DNA of 64,000 nt. It comes from Polynucleobacter sinensis. GTDB taxonomy: Bacteria > Pseudomonadota > Gammaproteobacteria > Burkholderiales > Burkholderiaceae. Under the pieces are notes generated by a model that did no database searches, was not told where the DNA came from, and saw only the letters and a list, made by a program, of their open reading frames with translations. The stretch is from contig NZ_LOJJ01000003.1 in the NCBI RefSeq assembly GCF_001595985.1, positions 598,529-662,528 on the forward strand. Reading direction: 5' to 3'. Positions within the stretch are counted from its first letter, which is position 1. Every line of letters starts with the position of its first letter. The position numbers were made by a program, and so were the translations under genes. Of the stretch, positions 52,147-61,905 are shown in pieces.

Positions 52147-53888
52147 GTGTATTTTCACAACGCCCATTTTCCGAACGCACTGCTACTTGGTTGCAGCAAA
52201 GCGGCTTACATCCATTACTCGCAAGACTATTCGCAGCACGCGGTGTTGATAAGCCAGAAGACTTATCTCTCGATCTAAAACAGTTACTCTCTCCTCTGGA
52301 GCTTAAAAACTGCATCAGTACCGCTACTTTGCTCGCAGACATTCTGAAAAAAAATGAGCCCATGCTCGTAGTGGCTGATTACGACTGTGATGGCGCTACT
52401 GCTTGTGCAGTTGCAGTGAGGGGGCTCAAGATGCTGGGTGGCGCAAATACGCCCATTCAGTTTTTAGTACCCAATCGCTTTACGATGGGCTATGGATTAA
52501 CTCCAGAAGTAGTTGAGCTGGCGGCGCAGCAAACCCCTAAACCAAAATATCTGATTACCGTTGATAACGGTATCGCTAGCGAAGCTGGTGTTGATCGAGC
52601 CCATGAACTTGGAATAGAAGTCATCATCACGGACCACCATCTACCAGGAGATCGATTGCCCAATGCAACTGCTATCGTCAATCCCAATCAACCTGGTTGC
52701 ACCTTTCCCAGCAAAGCACTTGCTGGTGTAGGAGTCATGTTTTATCTGCTCGTAGCACTGCGAGCTGAGCTGCGCAAGCGAGGGAAATTTACCGCAGAGA
52801 CCCAGCCCAAAATTGAAAACCTCCTAGATCTTGTTGCGCTCGGAACAGTAGCAGATGTGGCGCAACTCGATCGCAATAATCGTATTCTGGTTTCGAATGG
52901 TTTAAAGCGAATTCGCGCAGGCATTTCACAAGCAGGCATACGGGCGCTCTTTCAAGCAGCAGGACGCGATCCTCGTAAGGCTAATACCTTTGATTTGGGA
53001 TTTGCAATTGGTCCTCGCCTCAATGCTGCAGGCCGACTTGCGGACATGACTCTAGGTATTCGCCTCTTACTCAGCGACAAGCAAGATGAGTCAACAGAAC
53101 TTGCTTACGAATTGGATCGCATCAATCGCGAACGTCGTGTGATCGAATCTGACATGCAAGAAGCCGCCTTAGCGCATCTTGCAGAAGACCAACTTGCCGG
53201 CACTATGTCTAACCGACCTAGCATCTGCCTGTGGAATTCAGAGTGGCATCAAGGCGTTGTTGGCATTGTGGCATCGCGACTCAAGGAGCGCTTTAACCGT
53301 CCCACAATCGTATTTGCGCCAGCAGATGGCAATACCGGCGAGGAGCTTCGGGGATCCGGCAGATCACTCACTGGATTTCATCTACGCGATGCTTTGGATA
53401 TCGTCTCCAAACGGGAACCAGGCCTCATCCTGAAATTTGGTGGACATGCTATGGCAGCCGGCCTCACCATTAGAAAAGCGGATTTTGAGCGCTTTGACAC
53501 CCTCTTTCAAGAGGTGGCAACCACCCTCCTCAACGACGAATTACTAGAGCGTCGTCATATTCATGATGGTGCCCTAGACCTATCCGAGTTCACCCCAGAA
53601 ACCGGCGACCTCCTTGCCGAAGAAATCTGGGGTCAAGGCTTTCCTCAGCCGATTTTTTATGGGGAATTTGAGGTGGGCCAGCAAAGCCTTATGAAAGAGA
53701 AGCACCTGCGCCTTCAGCTTCAACCCATAGGAAGTGGGCAACTCGCGAGCAAACCATTTACGGGAGTCTGGTTCAACCGAACCCAGCCCTTGCCAGCAAA
53801 GGCCAAGCTAGCCTATCGCTTAGTCACAGACCGCTTTCAGGGGCAAGCCCGCGTACAACTGATGATTGAGGCCCATGACGAGGGCTGA
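52143..53888 (+). CDS. recJ: Single-stranded-DNA-specific exonuclease RecJ
   Basis: RecJ degrades single-stranded DNA 5'-3' in recombination and mismatch repair. The 581-residue protein has the DHH-family motifs [17 protein letters not shown] near residue 75 and [20 protein letters not shown] near 165, and the DHHA1 motif [11 protein letters not shown] near 435, followed by an OB fold. The ATG at 52143 overlaps the upstream stop as ATGA; the frame extends 20 codons further upstream inside the previous gene without family similarity. Confidence 0.96.
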   Translation: MSVFSQRPFSERTATWLQQSGLHPLLARLFAARGVDKPEDLSLDLKQLLSPLELKNCISTATLLADILKKNEPMLVVADYDCDGATACAVAVRGLKMLGGANTPIQFLVPNRFTMGYGLTPEVVELAAQQTPKPKYLITVDNGIASEAGVDRAHELGIEVIITDHHLPGDRLPNATAIVNPNQPGCTFPSKALAGVGVMFYLLVALRAELRKRGKFTAETQPKIENLLDLVALGTVADVAQLDRNNRILVSNGLKRIRAGISQAGIRALFQAAGRDPRKANTFDLGFAIGPRLNAAGRLADMTLGIRLLLSDKQDESTELAYELDRINRERRVIESDMQEAALAHLAEDQLAGTMSNRPSICLWNSEWHQGVVGIVASRLKERFNRPTIVFAPADGNTGEELRGSGRSLTGFHLRDALDIVSKREPGLILKFGGHAMAAGLTIRKADFERFDTLFQEVATTLLNDELLERRHIHDGALDLSEFTPETGDLLAEEIWGQGFPQPIFYGEFEVGQQSLMKEKHLRLQLQPIGSGQLASKPFTGVWFNRTQPLPAKAKLAYRLVTDRFQGQARVQLMIEAHDEG

Positions 53889-53916
53889 GCTGCAATAACC
53901 CCCTTATAATTAGGGG

Positions 53917-55021
53917 ATGGAAGCCGAAAAACTCAACATTATTTCAAATACCCTCTCCGATCTGCTCACCCGTGAGCAAGCACTTCGGGGGTATCTTTGA
54001 CTTCGAAGTAAAGTCACGACGCCTTACTGAAGTTAATTCTATTCTTGAAGATCCCACCATTTGGGATGACCAAAAAAAAGCGCAGGCTTTGGGCAAAGAA
54101 AAGAAATTGCTCGATGGTGTTGTCTCCACCCTCACTGACTTAAATACCAATATCACTGGTGCAATTGAGCTATTCGACATGGCAAAAGAAGAAAGTGATT
54201 TTGAGACAATTGCCGCAATCGAACAAGATGTAGAAAGCTACAGCAAAGTCATTCATGACTTAGAGTTCCGCCGCATGTTCCACAATGAAATGGATTCGTG
54301 CAATTGCTTTATTGATATCCAAGCTGGTGCTGGTGGTACCGAAGCATGCGATTGGGCAAGCATGCTCTTTCGCCAATATCTCAAGTATTGCGAGCGCAAA
54401 GGCTATAAAACAGAAATCCTGGAAGAGTCTGATGGTGACGTTGCTGGCATTAAAAGTGCAACGATTAAGGTGGATGGTGAGTATGCTTATGGCCACCTTC
54501 GCTCTGAAACGGGAGTACACCGTTTGGTGCGCAAGTCCCCTTTTGACTCGTCTAATGGTCGCCATACCTCTTTTGCCAGCATCTATGTCTATCCCGAGAT
54601 TGATGACTCGATTGAGATTGATGTGAATCCCGCGGATATTCGCACGGACACCTATCGCGCATCCGGCGCTGGTGGTCAGCACATTAACAAGACTGACTCA
54701 GCAGTGCGCTTAACGCATATTCCGACCGGAATTGTGGTGCAGTGTCAGAACGATCGAAGCCAGCATCGCAATCGAGCTGAAGCGATGAGTATGCTCAAAT
54801 CACGCCTCTATGAGCACGAGATGCAAAAGCGTCGCGCAGAACAAGACAAGCTCGAAGCAAGTAAAACGGATGTGGGCTGGGGTCATCAAATCCGCTCCTA
54901 TGTTTTAGATCAGAGTCGCATTAAAGATTTACGCACTAACGTCGAGATCTCCAATACACAAAAGGTGTTGGATGGCGATCTTGATGCTTTTATTGAAGCC
55001 AGCCTAAAACAAGGCGTCTGA
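53917..55021 (+). CDS. prfB: Peptide chain release factor 2, with programmed +1 frameshift
   Basis: RF2 ends translation at UGA and UAA. The first 27 codons (ATG at 53917, [20 protein letters not shown]) run into an in-frame TGA at 53998-54000; a +1 shift at CTT-TGA then leads into [13 protein letters not shown] and on to the stop at 55021, 367 residues in all. The SPF codon-recognition motif is in [10 protein letters not shown] and the GGQ catalytic motif in [20 protein letters not shown]. The shift gives the usual autoregulation: high RF2 stops at the TGA, low RF2 lets the ribosome shift. Two separate frames are real halves of one gene. Confidence 0.97.
53986..54001 (+). promoter_or_regulatory. 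prfB: prfB programmed +1 frameshift site
   Basis: The site reads CGG-GGG-TAT-CTT-TGA-C: a Shine-Dalgarno-like GGGGG three bases before the slippery CTT, followed by UGA and C, a poor termination context. It matches the well-known prfB element, with CGG in place of the usual AGG. Confidence 0.95.
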
Positions 55022-55053
55022 TTTACCACCCTATTACAGCTATTAATACTGAT

Positions 55054-56598
55054 ATGAACGATAAAGTGAATCCAATTCCCACCAATGAAGCCGTTGATGA
55101 AAATCACATCATTGCAGAGCGCCGCGAAAAATTGGCTAAGTTGCGCGAAGGTGGGGTCGCCTTTCCAAACGACTTCTTGCCCACCCATTTAGCAGCAGAT
55201 CTTCATACGCATTACGACAGTCTTTCTAAAGAAGAACTCGCTGCCAAGAAGGTGCATGTCAAAGTCGCTGGCCGCATGGTCCTTAAACGCGTAATGGGCA
55301 AGGCGAGCTTTGCCACTATTCAAGATCGTAGTGGTCAAATTCAGTTTTATATCAATGATGAAATCAGTGGTGCAGATACGCACGGCGCTTTTAAGCATTG
55401 GGACATGGGTGACTTTATTGCGGCTGAAGGTCATTTATTTAAAACCAATAAAGGTGAACTCTCAGTTGAGTGCAGCACTTTACGGCTACTTAGCAAGTCT
55501 TTGCGCCCGCTTCCAGATAAATTTCATGGCCTTTCTGATTTAGAAACTAAATATCGCCAACGCTATGTTGATTTGATTGTGAATCCAGAAAGTCGCAATA
55601 CTTTCAGGGCGCGCAGTAATACGATAGCCTCCTTGCGTCGCCATATGTTAGATGCCGACTTCATGGAAGTAGAGACACCCATGCTCCACCCAATTCCTGG
55701 GGGAGCAACAGCTAAGCCATTTATTACCCACCACAATGCTTTAGATATGCAAATGTTCTTGCGTATTGCGCCAGAACTCTATCTCAAGCGTTTGGTAGTG
55801 GGCGGTTTTGAGCGTGTTTTTGAAATTAACCGCAACTTCCGTAACGAAGGAGTGAGTCCACGCCATAATCCCGAGTTCACCATGATGGAATTCTATGCGG
55901 CCTACACAGATTACCGTTGGCTAATGGATTTCACCGAAAGCTTGATTCGCGCCGCAGCGATTGATGCTCAAGGTACTGCAGTATTAACCCACCAAGGTCG
56001 CGAGCTTGATCTGAGCAAACCTTTCCAGCGCTTAACAATTACTGAAGCCATCCTGAAATACTGTGGCCAATCAAACAAGACTTATGAGGCTGGGCAATTA
56101 GAAGATGCGGCATTCATTCGCACTGAATTGAAAAAAGGTGGCGAGAATCCAGACTCCCCCACCCTCAAGAATGCAGGTATCGGTGCTCTGCAATTGGCTC
56201 TATTCGAGTTGGTGGCTGAAGCCCACCTATGGGAACCAACTTACATCATTGATTACCCCATCGAAGTGAGCCCTCTGGCCCGTGAATCAGATACTCGCCC
56301 AGGTATTACTGAGCGCTTTGAGTTATTCATCACTGGTCGTGAGATTGCGAATGGCTTCTCAGAATTAAACGATGCCGAGGATCAAGCCAATCGCTTCCGT
56401 AAACAAGTGGAGCAAAAAGAAGCCGGTGATGAAGAGGCGATGTACTTTGATCATGACTTCATTCGTGCGCTGGAGTACGGTATGCCTCCAACCGGCGGTT
56501 GCGGTATTGGCATCGATCGCTTGGTAATGTTACTTACTGATGCGCCAAACATTCGTGACGTGATTCTATTTCCTCATTTACGTCGCGAAGAAGAGTAA
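55054..56598 (+). CDS. lysS: Lysyl-tRNA synthetase (class II)
   Basis: LysS charges tRNA-Lys. The 514-residue protein has an N-terminal OB-fold anticodon-binding domain ([27 protein letters not shown]) and a class II core with motif 1 ([20 protein letters not shown]), motif 2 ([20 protein letters not shown]) and motif 3 ([15 protein letters not shown]). It follows prfB by 32 bp, a conserved bacterial order. Confidence 0.97.
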   Translation: MNDKVNPIPTNEAVDENHIIAERREKLAKLREGGVAFPNDFLPTHLAADLHTHYDSLSKEELAAKKVHVKVAGRMVLKRVMGKASFATIQDRSGQIQFYINDEISGADTHGAFKHWDMGDFIAAEGHLFKTNKGELSVECSTLRLLSKSLRPLPDKFHGLSDLETKYRQRYVDLIVNPESRNTFRARSNTIASLRRHMLDADFMEVETPMLHPIPGGATAKPFITHHNALDMQMFLRIAPELYLKRLVVGGFERVFEINRNFRNEGVSPRHNPEFTMMEFYAAYTDYRWLMDFTESLIRAAAIDAQGTAVLTHQGRELDLSKPFQRLTITEAILKYCGQSNKTYEAGQLEDAAFIRTELKKGGENPDSPTLKNAGIGALQLALFELVAEAHLWEPTYIIDYPIEVSPLARESDTRPGITERFELFITGREIANGFSELNDAEDQANRFRKQVEQKEAGDEEAMYFDHDFIRALEYGMPPTGGCGIGIDRLVMLLTDAPNIRDVILFPHLRREEE

Positions 56599-56616
56599 TC
56601 ACTTTCAAACGAGAAA

Positions 56617-56653
56617 TATAAAGCCGCAAAATATTGAGCTCTGCGGCTTTATA
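56617..56653. terminator. Bidirectional terminator between lysS and the OsmC-like gene
   Basis: A 12-bp perfect inverted repeat (TATAAAGCCGCA at 56617-56628 and TGCGGCTTTATA at 56642-56653) lies between two convergent genes, with A/T tracts on both sides. It probably ends transcripts from both directions. Confidence 0.7.
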
Positions 56654-56672
56654 TTCACCCCCATACAAGAAC

Positions 56673-57125
56673 TCAACTAGCGGGATATAACTTTGTATTC
56701 TCGCTATCAATTACCGTGACATTGACAGGTATCCCCAAGCTGACGCTGGAAGATACCGTACAGAAATCTTGAAACTGAGCCAATACGCGGTCTAAGTTCT
56801 CCAATGTCGCACCCGGTACTCCAATACGAATCTGTACATGAATAGCTAAGATACGCAAGCGATTCTGATCATTTCTGCCAATCTCGCAACTCGCCTCAGT
56901 TTCAATGGGCTCAGGGTTTTGCTTAAACTTTCTTAAAGCAAATAATAATGAGTCAGATAAGCAATTGGCGACACCGGCAAGCAAGAACTGTGAAGGGGTT
57001 GCACCTTGAGACCTTCCTAAGGGCGGGGGCTCATCTCCATAGATTGGCTCACGTTCTTCGTTGTAATAAATTGCGAACTGGTAATCACTTTGCTGAACCA
57101 GTCTTACCGATGGAGAGTCACTCAT
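56673..57125 (-). CDS. OsmC-family protein
   Basis: OsmC-like proteins reduce organic hydroperoxides with a cysteine pair. The 150-residue protein has LLAGVANCLSDSLLFALRKF with one Cys near residue 60 and FQDFCTVSSSVSLGIPV with the second near residue 124, as expected for the fold. The subclass (OsmC, Ohr or YhfA-like) is not certain. The start is taken at the ATG at 57125 because AGAGG lies 5 bp upstream; a GTG two codons earlier overlaps that site. It converges on lysS. Confidence 0.85.
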   Translation of the reverse strand: MSDSPSVRLVQQSDYQFAIYYNEEREPIYGDEPPPLGRSQGATPSQFLLAGVANCLSDSLLFALRKFKQNPEPIETEASCEIGRNDQNRLRILAIHVQIRIGVPGATLENLDRVLAQFQDFCTVSSSVSLGIPVNVTVIDSENTKLYPAS

Positions 57126-57190
57126 ATTCACCTCTGATTGATATCACAAGCAATACTTTATACCCTTACCCAAAACTATTGTCGATCTGA

Positions 57191-57673
57191 CTAATAAACC
57201 CAGGGAATCAGCTTTTTTACCTTCTGGCGATATTCAGAATATGCTGGAAATTTCTCGAGCAGCCACCGCTCTTCACGCTTGATCTTGAACTCAAAGAATA
57301 GGGTTAGCGCAATCGCATACATCAAAACAAATAGGTAGGGGTAAATGCAGAGCCAACCCAAAGCCACCATTAGTACCCCAGAATAAATTGGGTGACGTAC
57401 AAAGCGGTAAAGCCCTAACTGAACGAGTTGCGCATGATCTTTGGGGCACGGTAATGGCGTAAGATTCGGACCCAAATTGAGTGCCGCTACTAATGAGAAT
57501 AACAAACCCAGAATACAAATGATGGTGCCAAGAACCTGCAGATAAGGAAGCCAATATATCAAGAAGTCAGGAAGCAATATCGATCCCCGAGGACCAAATA
57601 GAATTAATCCAATCAGGATGCCTTGAACTAAAACATATCCAACGCCGCGTTGCTTGAGCGATATCCGAGTCAT
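57191..57673 (-). CDS. Isoprenylcysteine carboxyl methyltransferase-like membrane protein
   Basis: The 160-residue protein has four hydrophobic segments and the C-terminal ICMT/PEMT signature LYRFVRHPIYSGVLMVALGW followed by EFKIKREERWLLEKFPAYSE, which in relatives binds S-adenosylmethionine. Bacterial members of this short group are mostly uncharacterised and presumably methylate a lipid or small molecule. It lies 31 bp downstream of dsbB on the same strand and 65 bp upstream of the OsmC-like gene. Confidence 0.85.
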   Translation of the reverse strand: MTRISLKQRGVGYVLVQGILIGLILFGPRGSILLPDFLIYWLPYLQVLGTIICILGLLFSLVAALNLGPNLTPLPCPKDHAQLVQLGLYRFVRHPIYSGVLMVALGWLCIYPYLFVLMYAIALTLFFEFKIKREERWLLEKFPAYSEYRQKVKKLIPWVY

Positions 57674-57704
57674 ATCATCCTTAAATCTGCTTACGAGTAT
57701 TAGG

Positions 57705-58187
57705 TTATTGGGATGGTTTTCTAATCAAAGTAAAGAGCAAGATGACTAGAAAAATAGCGAACCACAGTAAAGACCACTCTGGAACTTGTAGGCCAAAGAT
57801 TGCAGGTAATTTTGCGGAACATAAACCGTCTGCTTTAAATAGCCATGGCAAGTTCTTGGCCAACTGAAATTGATTGATCCAAGTCTCTAAAGGATCGATG
57901 CCGCAGGAGATTTCTGGATGGGAAAGTAACCAGACCTGACGTCCCGCAACCGCAAGACCGTAAGTAGCAGAAAGTAGGGCTAAAACATGAAATAGCTTTC
58001 TCAGTAGATGAAAGCTGGCAGCTAAAAAGCAAAATATAGCGATTCCTAAATAACCTACCCTTTGCAAAATACAGAGGGGGCAAGGCAAAAAACTCACGCC
58101 CTGATATCCGACCTGCTGAAGAATAACGGCAAAAATGACCAAGCTAAGGCTCATCAAGGAGAGGTAGAGATATTTGGACTGGTTCAT
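57705..58187 (-). CDS. dsbB: Disulfide bond formation protein B
   Basis: DsbB reoxidises DsbA in the periplasm and passes electrons to quinone. The 160-residue protein has four membrane segments, the first periplasmic loop with the CPLC pair (Cys36, Cys39 in LPCPLCILQRVGY) and the second pair at Cys95 (ISCGIDP) and Cys123 (GLCSAK). The start at 58187 is preferred; the frame opens with a TTG at 58229 but that adds a polar leader. GGAG directly abuts this ATG, closer than usual. No dsbA is in the window. Confidence 0.93.
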   Translation of the reverse strand: MNQSKYLYLSLMSLSLVIFAVILQQVGYQGVSFLPCPLCILQRVGYLGIAIFCFLAASFHLLRKLFHVLALLSATYGLAVAGRQVWLLSHPEISCGIDPLETWINQFQLAKNLPWLFKADGLCSAKLPAIFGLQVPEWSLLWFAIFLVILLFTLIRKPSQ

Positions 58188-58364
58188 CTCCAAATAATAG
58201 CGAAACCTAGAGCAAAACCTCCAAAGCAAAGTATTCGGAGTGTCCTTTATTACTAAAAGTTGCTTCGTTATGAAAAGTTAATCCTAGTTTCAAGGGCTTA
58301 GGCCCCTAAATCCACCCAAGATTGAGGATAATCATGGTTTTGCATAATTCATCAAGCTTCCCAC

Positions 58365-59141
58365 ATGGCCGCATATAACACCGAAACAGTACTCTCCGTC
58401 CACCACTGGAACGACACCCTCTTTAGCTTCACCACGACACGCAATAAAGGACTACGTTTTCGTAGTGGCCACTTCTTGATGATCGGCCTTGAAGTAGAAG
58501 GAAAGCCCTTAGTTAGGGCCTATAGTGTGGCAAGTCCCAATTATGAAGAACATTTAGAGTTCTTGAGCATTAAAGTGCAAGATGGCCCTCTCACCTCCCG
58601 TCTGCAGAAGATTCAGGTCGGAGACCCCATCTTGGTAAGCGAAAAATCCGTTGGCACTTTAGTGATTGATGATTTAAACCCAGGAAAACATCTTTACCTC
58701 TTTAGCACTGGTACAGGCCTAGCGCCGTTTATGAGCATCATTCGCGATCCAGATACGTATGAGAAATTTGAAAAAGTCGTATTGATCCATGGCGTCCGCT
58801 TGGTAAGCGAGTTAGCTTACGCGGATTACATTAAGAATGAACTTACCCAAGACGAATACATCGGTGAAATCATTCGGGAAAAGCTCATCTACTACCCAAC
58901 AGTCACACGTGAAGCCTTTAAGCACACCGGTCGACTCACTACCGCCATAGAATCAGGTCAACTATTTAAAGATATTGGCCTGCCCCCGCTTGATCCTGCG
59001 GTGGATCGTGCCATGATCTGCGGCAGTCCTTCGATGCTCAAAGAAACTGCTGAGATGCTAGATGCCAAAGGCTTTAAAGTATCACCAAGTCTGGGTCAAT
59101 TAGGCGATTATGTCTTCGAACGCGCCTTTGTTGAAAAATAG
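58365..59141 (+). CDS. fpr: Ferredoxin/flavodoxin-NADP reductase
   Basis: Fpr moves electrons between NADPH and ferredoxin or flavodoxin. The 258-residue protein has the FAD-binding RAYSVASPNYEEHLEF motif near residue 47, the NADP-binding FSTGTGLAPFMSIIRD motif near 110, CGSPSML near 222 and the bacterial subclass tail YVFERAFVEK. It is divergent from dsbB and lies just upstream of the sulfate assimilation operon, so it could feed electrons to a ferredoxin-dependent sulfite reductase; that link is inferred. Confidence 0.95.
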   Translation: MAAYNTETVLSVHHWNDTLFSFTTTRNKGLRFRSGHFLMIGLEVEGKPLVRAYSVASPNYEEHLEFLSIKVQDGPLTSRLQKIQVGDPILVSEKSVGTLVIDDLNPGKHLYLFSTGTGLAPFMSIIRDPDTYEKFEKVVLIHGVRLVSELAYADYIKNELTQDEYIGEIIREKLIYYPTVTREAFKHTGRLTTAIESGQLFKDIGLPPLDPAVDRAMICGSPSMLKETAEMLDAKGFKVSPSLGQLGDYVFERAFVEK

Positions 59142-59145
59142 GCTT

Positions 59146-59199
59146 CTATATATCTAAATGTAATTTAGATATCTCTATATATTCCTTGTAGATATATAG
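59146..59199 (+). promoter_or_regulatory. Nested AT-rich inverted repeats upstream of the cys operon
   Basis: The stretch holds a 10-bp perfect inverted repeat (59150-59159 with 59163-59172, 3-nt spacer) and a second pairing of 11 bp (CTATATATCTA at 59146-59156 with TAGATATATAG at 59189-59199). The half-site TAGATAT thus occurs three times in 54 bp. This pattern fits an operator array or mutually exclusive hairpins in the 105-bp fpr/small-ORF gap. Confidence 0.5.
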
Positions 59200-59202
59200 A
59201 CC

Positions 59203-59239
59203 CCTTGGTAAATTCTTCCTAACGAGATATTTACCAAGG
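59203..59239 (+). promoter_or_regulatory. Hairpin burying the ribosome binding site of the 54-aa ORF
   Basis: CCTTGGTAAAT (59203-59213) pairs perfectly with ATTTACCAAGG (59229-59239) around a 15-nt loop. The likely ribosome binding site AAGGA (59236-59240) of the next gene lies inside the right arm, so the folded form would block translation. It may also be a DNA operator. Confidence 0.55.
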
Positions 59240-59246
59240 AATTTAG

Positions 59247-59411
59247 ATGTCCCCAGTCCGCGAGCATTACAACCCCATCATCACCAAACTCTTACGTGAG
59301 CATGACCGCTTGCCACATGACAATATTGCTGAACGCAAGAACTTCCAGCGTCGAATACTATTTTTAATGAATGCAATTAAGCTCGAAGAATTCGAGCAGG
59401 CCTTTGCTTGA
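59247..59411 (+). CDS. 54-residue protein of unknown function leading the cys operon
   Basis: The small ORF reads MSPVREHYNPIITKLLREHD, followed by RLPHDNIAERKNFQRRILFL and MNAIKLEEFEQAFA. AAGGA lies 6 bp before the ATG, and the stop is only 7 bp before the TauE/SafE start, so it is probably a true gene translated with the operon. The product is charged and mostly helical, without signal peptide or cysteines. I recognise no family. It could be a small regulatory or accessory protein of sulfur metabolism, judged by position only. Confidence 0.7.
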   Translation: MSPVREHYNPIITKLLREHDRLPHDNIAERKNFQRRILFLMNAIKLEEFEQAFA

Positions 59412-59418
59412 AGAGTTC

Positions 59419-60216
59419 ATGATGGTTGATTTTCTACTGGACTCATCTCATTTCATTATTTCTGGCGCATTAGTTGGCTTACTTGTAGGCATGACAGGTG
59501 TTGGGGGCGGCTCCCTAATGACACCCTTGCTCACCCTAATATTTGGTGTAACTCCAACAACAGCAGTTGGCACTGATCTTGCTTTTGCAGCGATCACAAA
59601 AGGATTTGGAACAGTCGCGCATCGACTCCATGGAAATGTACGATGGGATATTGTTCAACTTTTATGCATAGGGAGTATTAGCACAGCGATTCTTTCTATC
59701 CTTTTCTTAAAGTATGCTGGCCCAGTATCCAAGGACTGGAATCAACTCATCAGCATATCTATTGGCATTTCCGTTTTATTAACTGCATCGTCTTTATTAT
59801 TCAGAGCCAAGATCCTGGAATGGGTACAAGATAATCACCGCTACCTCCCCAAAGGGCTCACATTAAAGATTTCCACCATCAGCGTTGGTGCTGCAATTGG
59901 CATTCTGGTAACTATTTCATCAATTGGGGCAGGTGCAATTGGCGCAACACTAATCTTATTGCTATATCCACACCTAAAAGCTTCCGAAGTAGCTGGTACA
60001 GATATAGCTTATGCTGTGCCCTTAACAGCACTAGCCGGCCTTGGGCACTGGTGGTTAGGTAACGTGCACTTTGATTTACTCTTTGGACTGCTATTGGGCT
60101 CTGTCCCAGCAATTTGGCTAGGCGCAAAACTATCTAGCACGCTATCAGAGAGAGCGACCAGAACCGCCTTAGCCGGAACATTATTTTTAGTTGGCATTAA
60201 GTTGGTGTCCTCATGA
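59419..60216 (+). CDS. TauE/SafE (TSUP) family sulfur-compound permease
   Basis: The 265-residue protein has seven or eight membrane segments and the TSUP repeats GLLVGMTGVGGGSLMTPLL near residue 20 and TISSIGAGAIGATLILLLYP near 175. Family members move sulfite, sulfate or organosulfonates. Position directly before cysH makes import of sulfate or export of excess sulfite plausible; direction is not shown by sequence. The first of two adjacent ATGs (59419) is used. The frame is open back to 59371 but this overlaps the small ORF. Its stop overlaps the cysH start (ATGA). Confidence 0.9.
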   Translation: MMVDFLLDSSHFIISGALVGLLVGMTGVGGGSLMTPLLTLIFGVTPTTAVGTDLAFAAITKGFGTVAHRLHGNVRWDIVQLLCIGSISTAILSILFLKYAGPVSKDWNQLISISIGISVLLTASSLLFRAKILEWVQDNHRYLPKGLTLKISTISVGAAIGILVTISSIGAGAIGATLILLLYPHLKASEVAGTDIAYAVPLTALAGLGHWWLGNVHFDLLFGLLLGSVPAIWLGAKLSSTLSERATRTALAGTLFLVGIKLVSS

Positions 60217-60941
60217 CGACGCCTGATTTTTGGTCAATTCCAGAAAGCACCCTCTCCCCTACTCAATTGGCGGAGAAGACCGCCGTCCTTAAAGAGCGCT
60301 TAGTTGATATCACTAGTCGTTTTTCAGACGTCCGATTTGCTACGAGCCTCGCCGCAGAAGATATGGTGATAACCGATGCAATCGCACAATCTAAGACCAA
60401 TATTCCTTTATTTACCCTAGCTACTGGCCGCCTCCATCAAGAAACCATAGATATGGCCAAGATCACCGAGAATCATTATGGCGTTGTGATTGCAAAGGCC
60501 TACCCAACCGAAGAAGATGTACAAGCATTCATCGATCAATATGGCATGAATGGTTTTTACGACGGTGAGGAAGCCAAGAAAGCCTGCTGTAGCGCCCGAA
60601 AAATCAAACCCTTAAATCAGGCCTTGCTTGGCGCCGATGCATGGCTCACCGGTCAAAGACGTGAGCAGTCCACCACTCGTGTGGAGCTCAATTTTGAAGA
60701 GCATGATGATGCTCGCGGTATCGCCAAATTTAATCCCTTGTTTGATTGGACTGAGGCTGATGTTTGGGCTTATATCCGGCAGGAGAATGTACCCATTCAT
60801 CCCCTGCACTTAAAAGGTTACCCCAGCATTGGCTGTGAGCCCTGCACCCGCCAAGTGAAAAAAGGCGAAGACATTCGTGCGGGTCGCTGGTGGTGGCTGC
60901 AGAGCGATAGCAAAGAGTGCGGTCTTCACGTCAATCAATAA
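60213..60941 (+). CDS. cysH: Assimilatory adenylyl-sulfate (APS) reductase
   Basis: It reduces activated sulfate to sulfite with thioredoxin. The 242-residue protein carries the iron-sulfur ligand pairs Cys125-Cys126 (KKACCSARK) and Cys208/Cys211 (IGCEPCTRQ), which mark the [4Fe-4S] APS-reducing type rather than the PAPS type of E. coli, and the catalytic Cys236 in KECGLHV. This fits the absence of an APS kinase (cysC) here, since APS can be used directly. It follows the permease with ATGA overlap. Confidence 0.95.
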   Translation: MTTPDFWSIPESTLSPTQLAEKTAVLKERLVDITSRFSDVRFATSLAAEDMVITDAIAQSKTNIPLFTLATGRLHQETIDMAKITENHYGVVIAKAYPTEEDVQAFIDQYGMNGFYDGEEAKKACCSARKIKPLNQALLGADAWLTGQRREQSTTRVELNFEEHDDARGIAKFNPLFDWTEADVWAYIRQENVPIHPLHLKGYPSIGCEPCTRQVKKGEDIRAGRWWWLQSDSKECGLHVNQ

Positions 60942-60981
60942 TTATTTCAGTAGCAAAACTTAGCAAAGAACGAATTACAGA

Positions 60982-61905
60982 ATGCAAGAACAACAATTAC
61001 TTGATGATCACCTGGACTGGCTTGAGGCTGAATCCATCTACATCATTCGCGAGGTGGTGGCGCAATGCGCAAATCCCGCAATGCTTTTCTCGGGCGGCAA
61101 AGACTCCATCGTCATGTTTCACTTGGCTCGCAAAGCGTTTCAGTTTGGCGACCGCCCTGTCAGGCTCCCTTTTCCTATTTTGCATATTGATACAGGCCAC
61201 AACTATCCCGAGGTGATTGCATATCGCGACTCTGTGGTTGAAAAAACTGGTGTCAAGTTAATTGTGGGTCATGTTGAAGACTCCATTAAAAAAGGTACGG
61301 TGCGCCTGCGCAAGGAAACCGACTCTCGCAATGCTGCTCAAGCTGTCACACTACTAGAAGCTATTGCCGAGCATGAATTTGATGCTTTGATGGGTGGCGC
61401 ACGCCGTGATGAAGAAAAGGCTCGCGCTAAAGAGCGTATTTTTTCATTCCGCGATGAATTTGGACAATGGGATCCGAAGGCTCAACGTCCCGAACTCTGG
61501 AATCTGTATAACGCCCGTATTGCCCAGGGTGAAAATATGCGTGTATTCCCAATCTCCAATTGGACAGAACTTGATATTTGGCAATACATCGCTCGCGAGA
61601 ATTTAGAACTTCCTAGTATTTATTACACTCATCAACGAGAGGTTGTGCGTAAAAACAGTCTCTTGGTACCAGTAACCAATGTCACACCCAAGGCGCCAGG
61701 TGATGTAAGCGAGGTGCTCAATGTACGCTTTCGTACAGTGGGCGATATTAGCTGCACGTGCCCCGTACTCAGTACAGCTGCCACTCCTATTGACATCATT
61801 GCTGAAACCGCCATTACTGAAATCACAGAACGTGGCGCCACTCGCATGGATGATCAAACCAATGAGGCCTCTATGGAGCGCCGCAAGAAAGAAGGTTACT
61901 TCTAA
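60982..61905 (+). CDS. cysD: Sulfate adenylyltransferase subunit 2
   Basis: CysD forms APS from ATP and sulfate together with CysN. The 307-residue PP-loop protein has LFSGGKDSIVMFHLA near residue 37, LMGGARRDEEKARAKERIFS near 131 and the C-terminal ERRKKEGYF. It starts 40 bp after cysH and overlaps cysN by one base. Confidence 0.97.
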   Translation: MQEQQLLDDHLDWLEAESIYIIREVVAQCANPAMLFSGGKDSIVMFHLARKAFQFGDRPVRLPFPILHIDTGHNYPEVIAYRDSVVEKTGVKLIVGHVEDSIKKGTVRLRKETDSRNAAQAVTLLEAIAEHEFDALMGGARRDEEKARAKERIFSFRDEFGQWDPKAQRPELWNLYNARIAQGENMRVFPISNWTELDIWQYIARENLELPSIYYTHQREVVRKNSLLVPVTNVTPKAPGDVSEVLNVRFRTVGDISCTCPVLSTAATPIDIIAETAITEITERGATRMDDQTNEASMERRKKEGYF

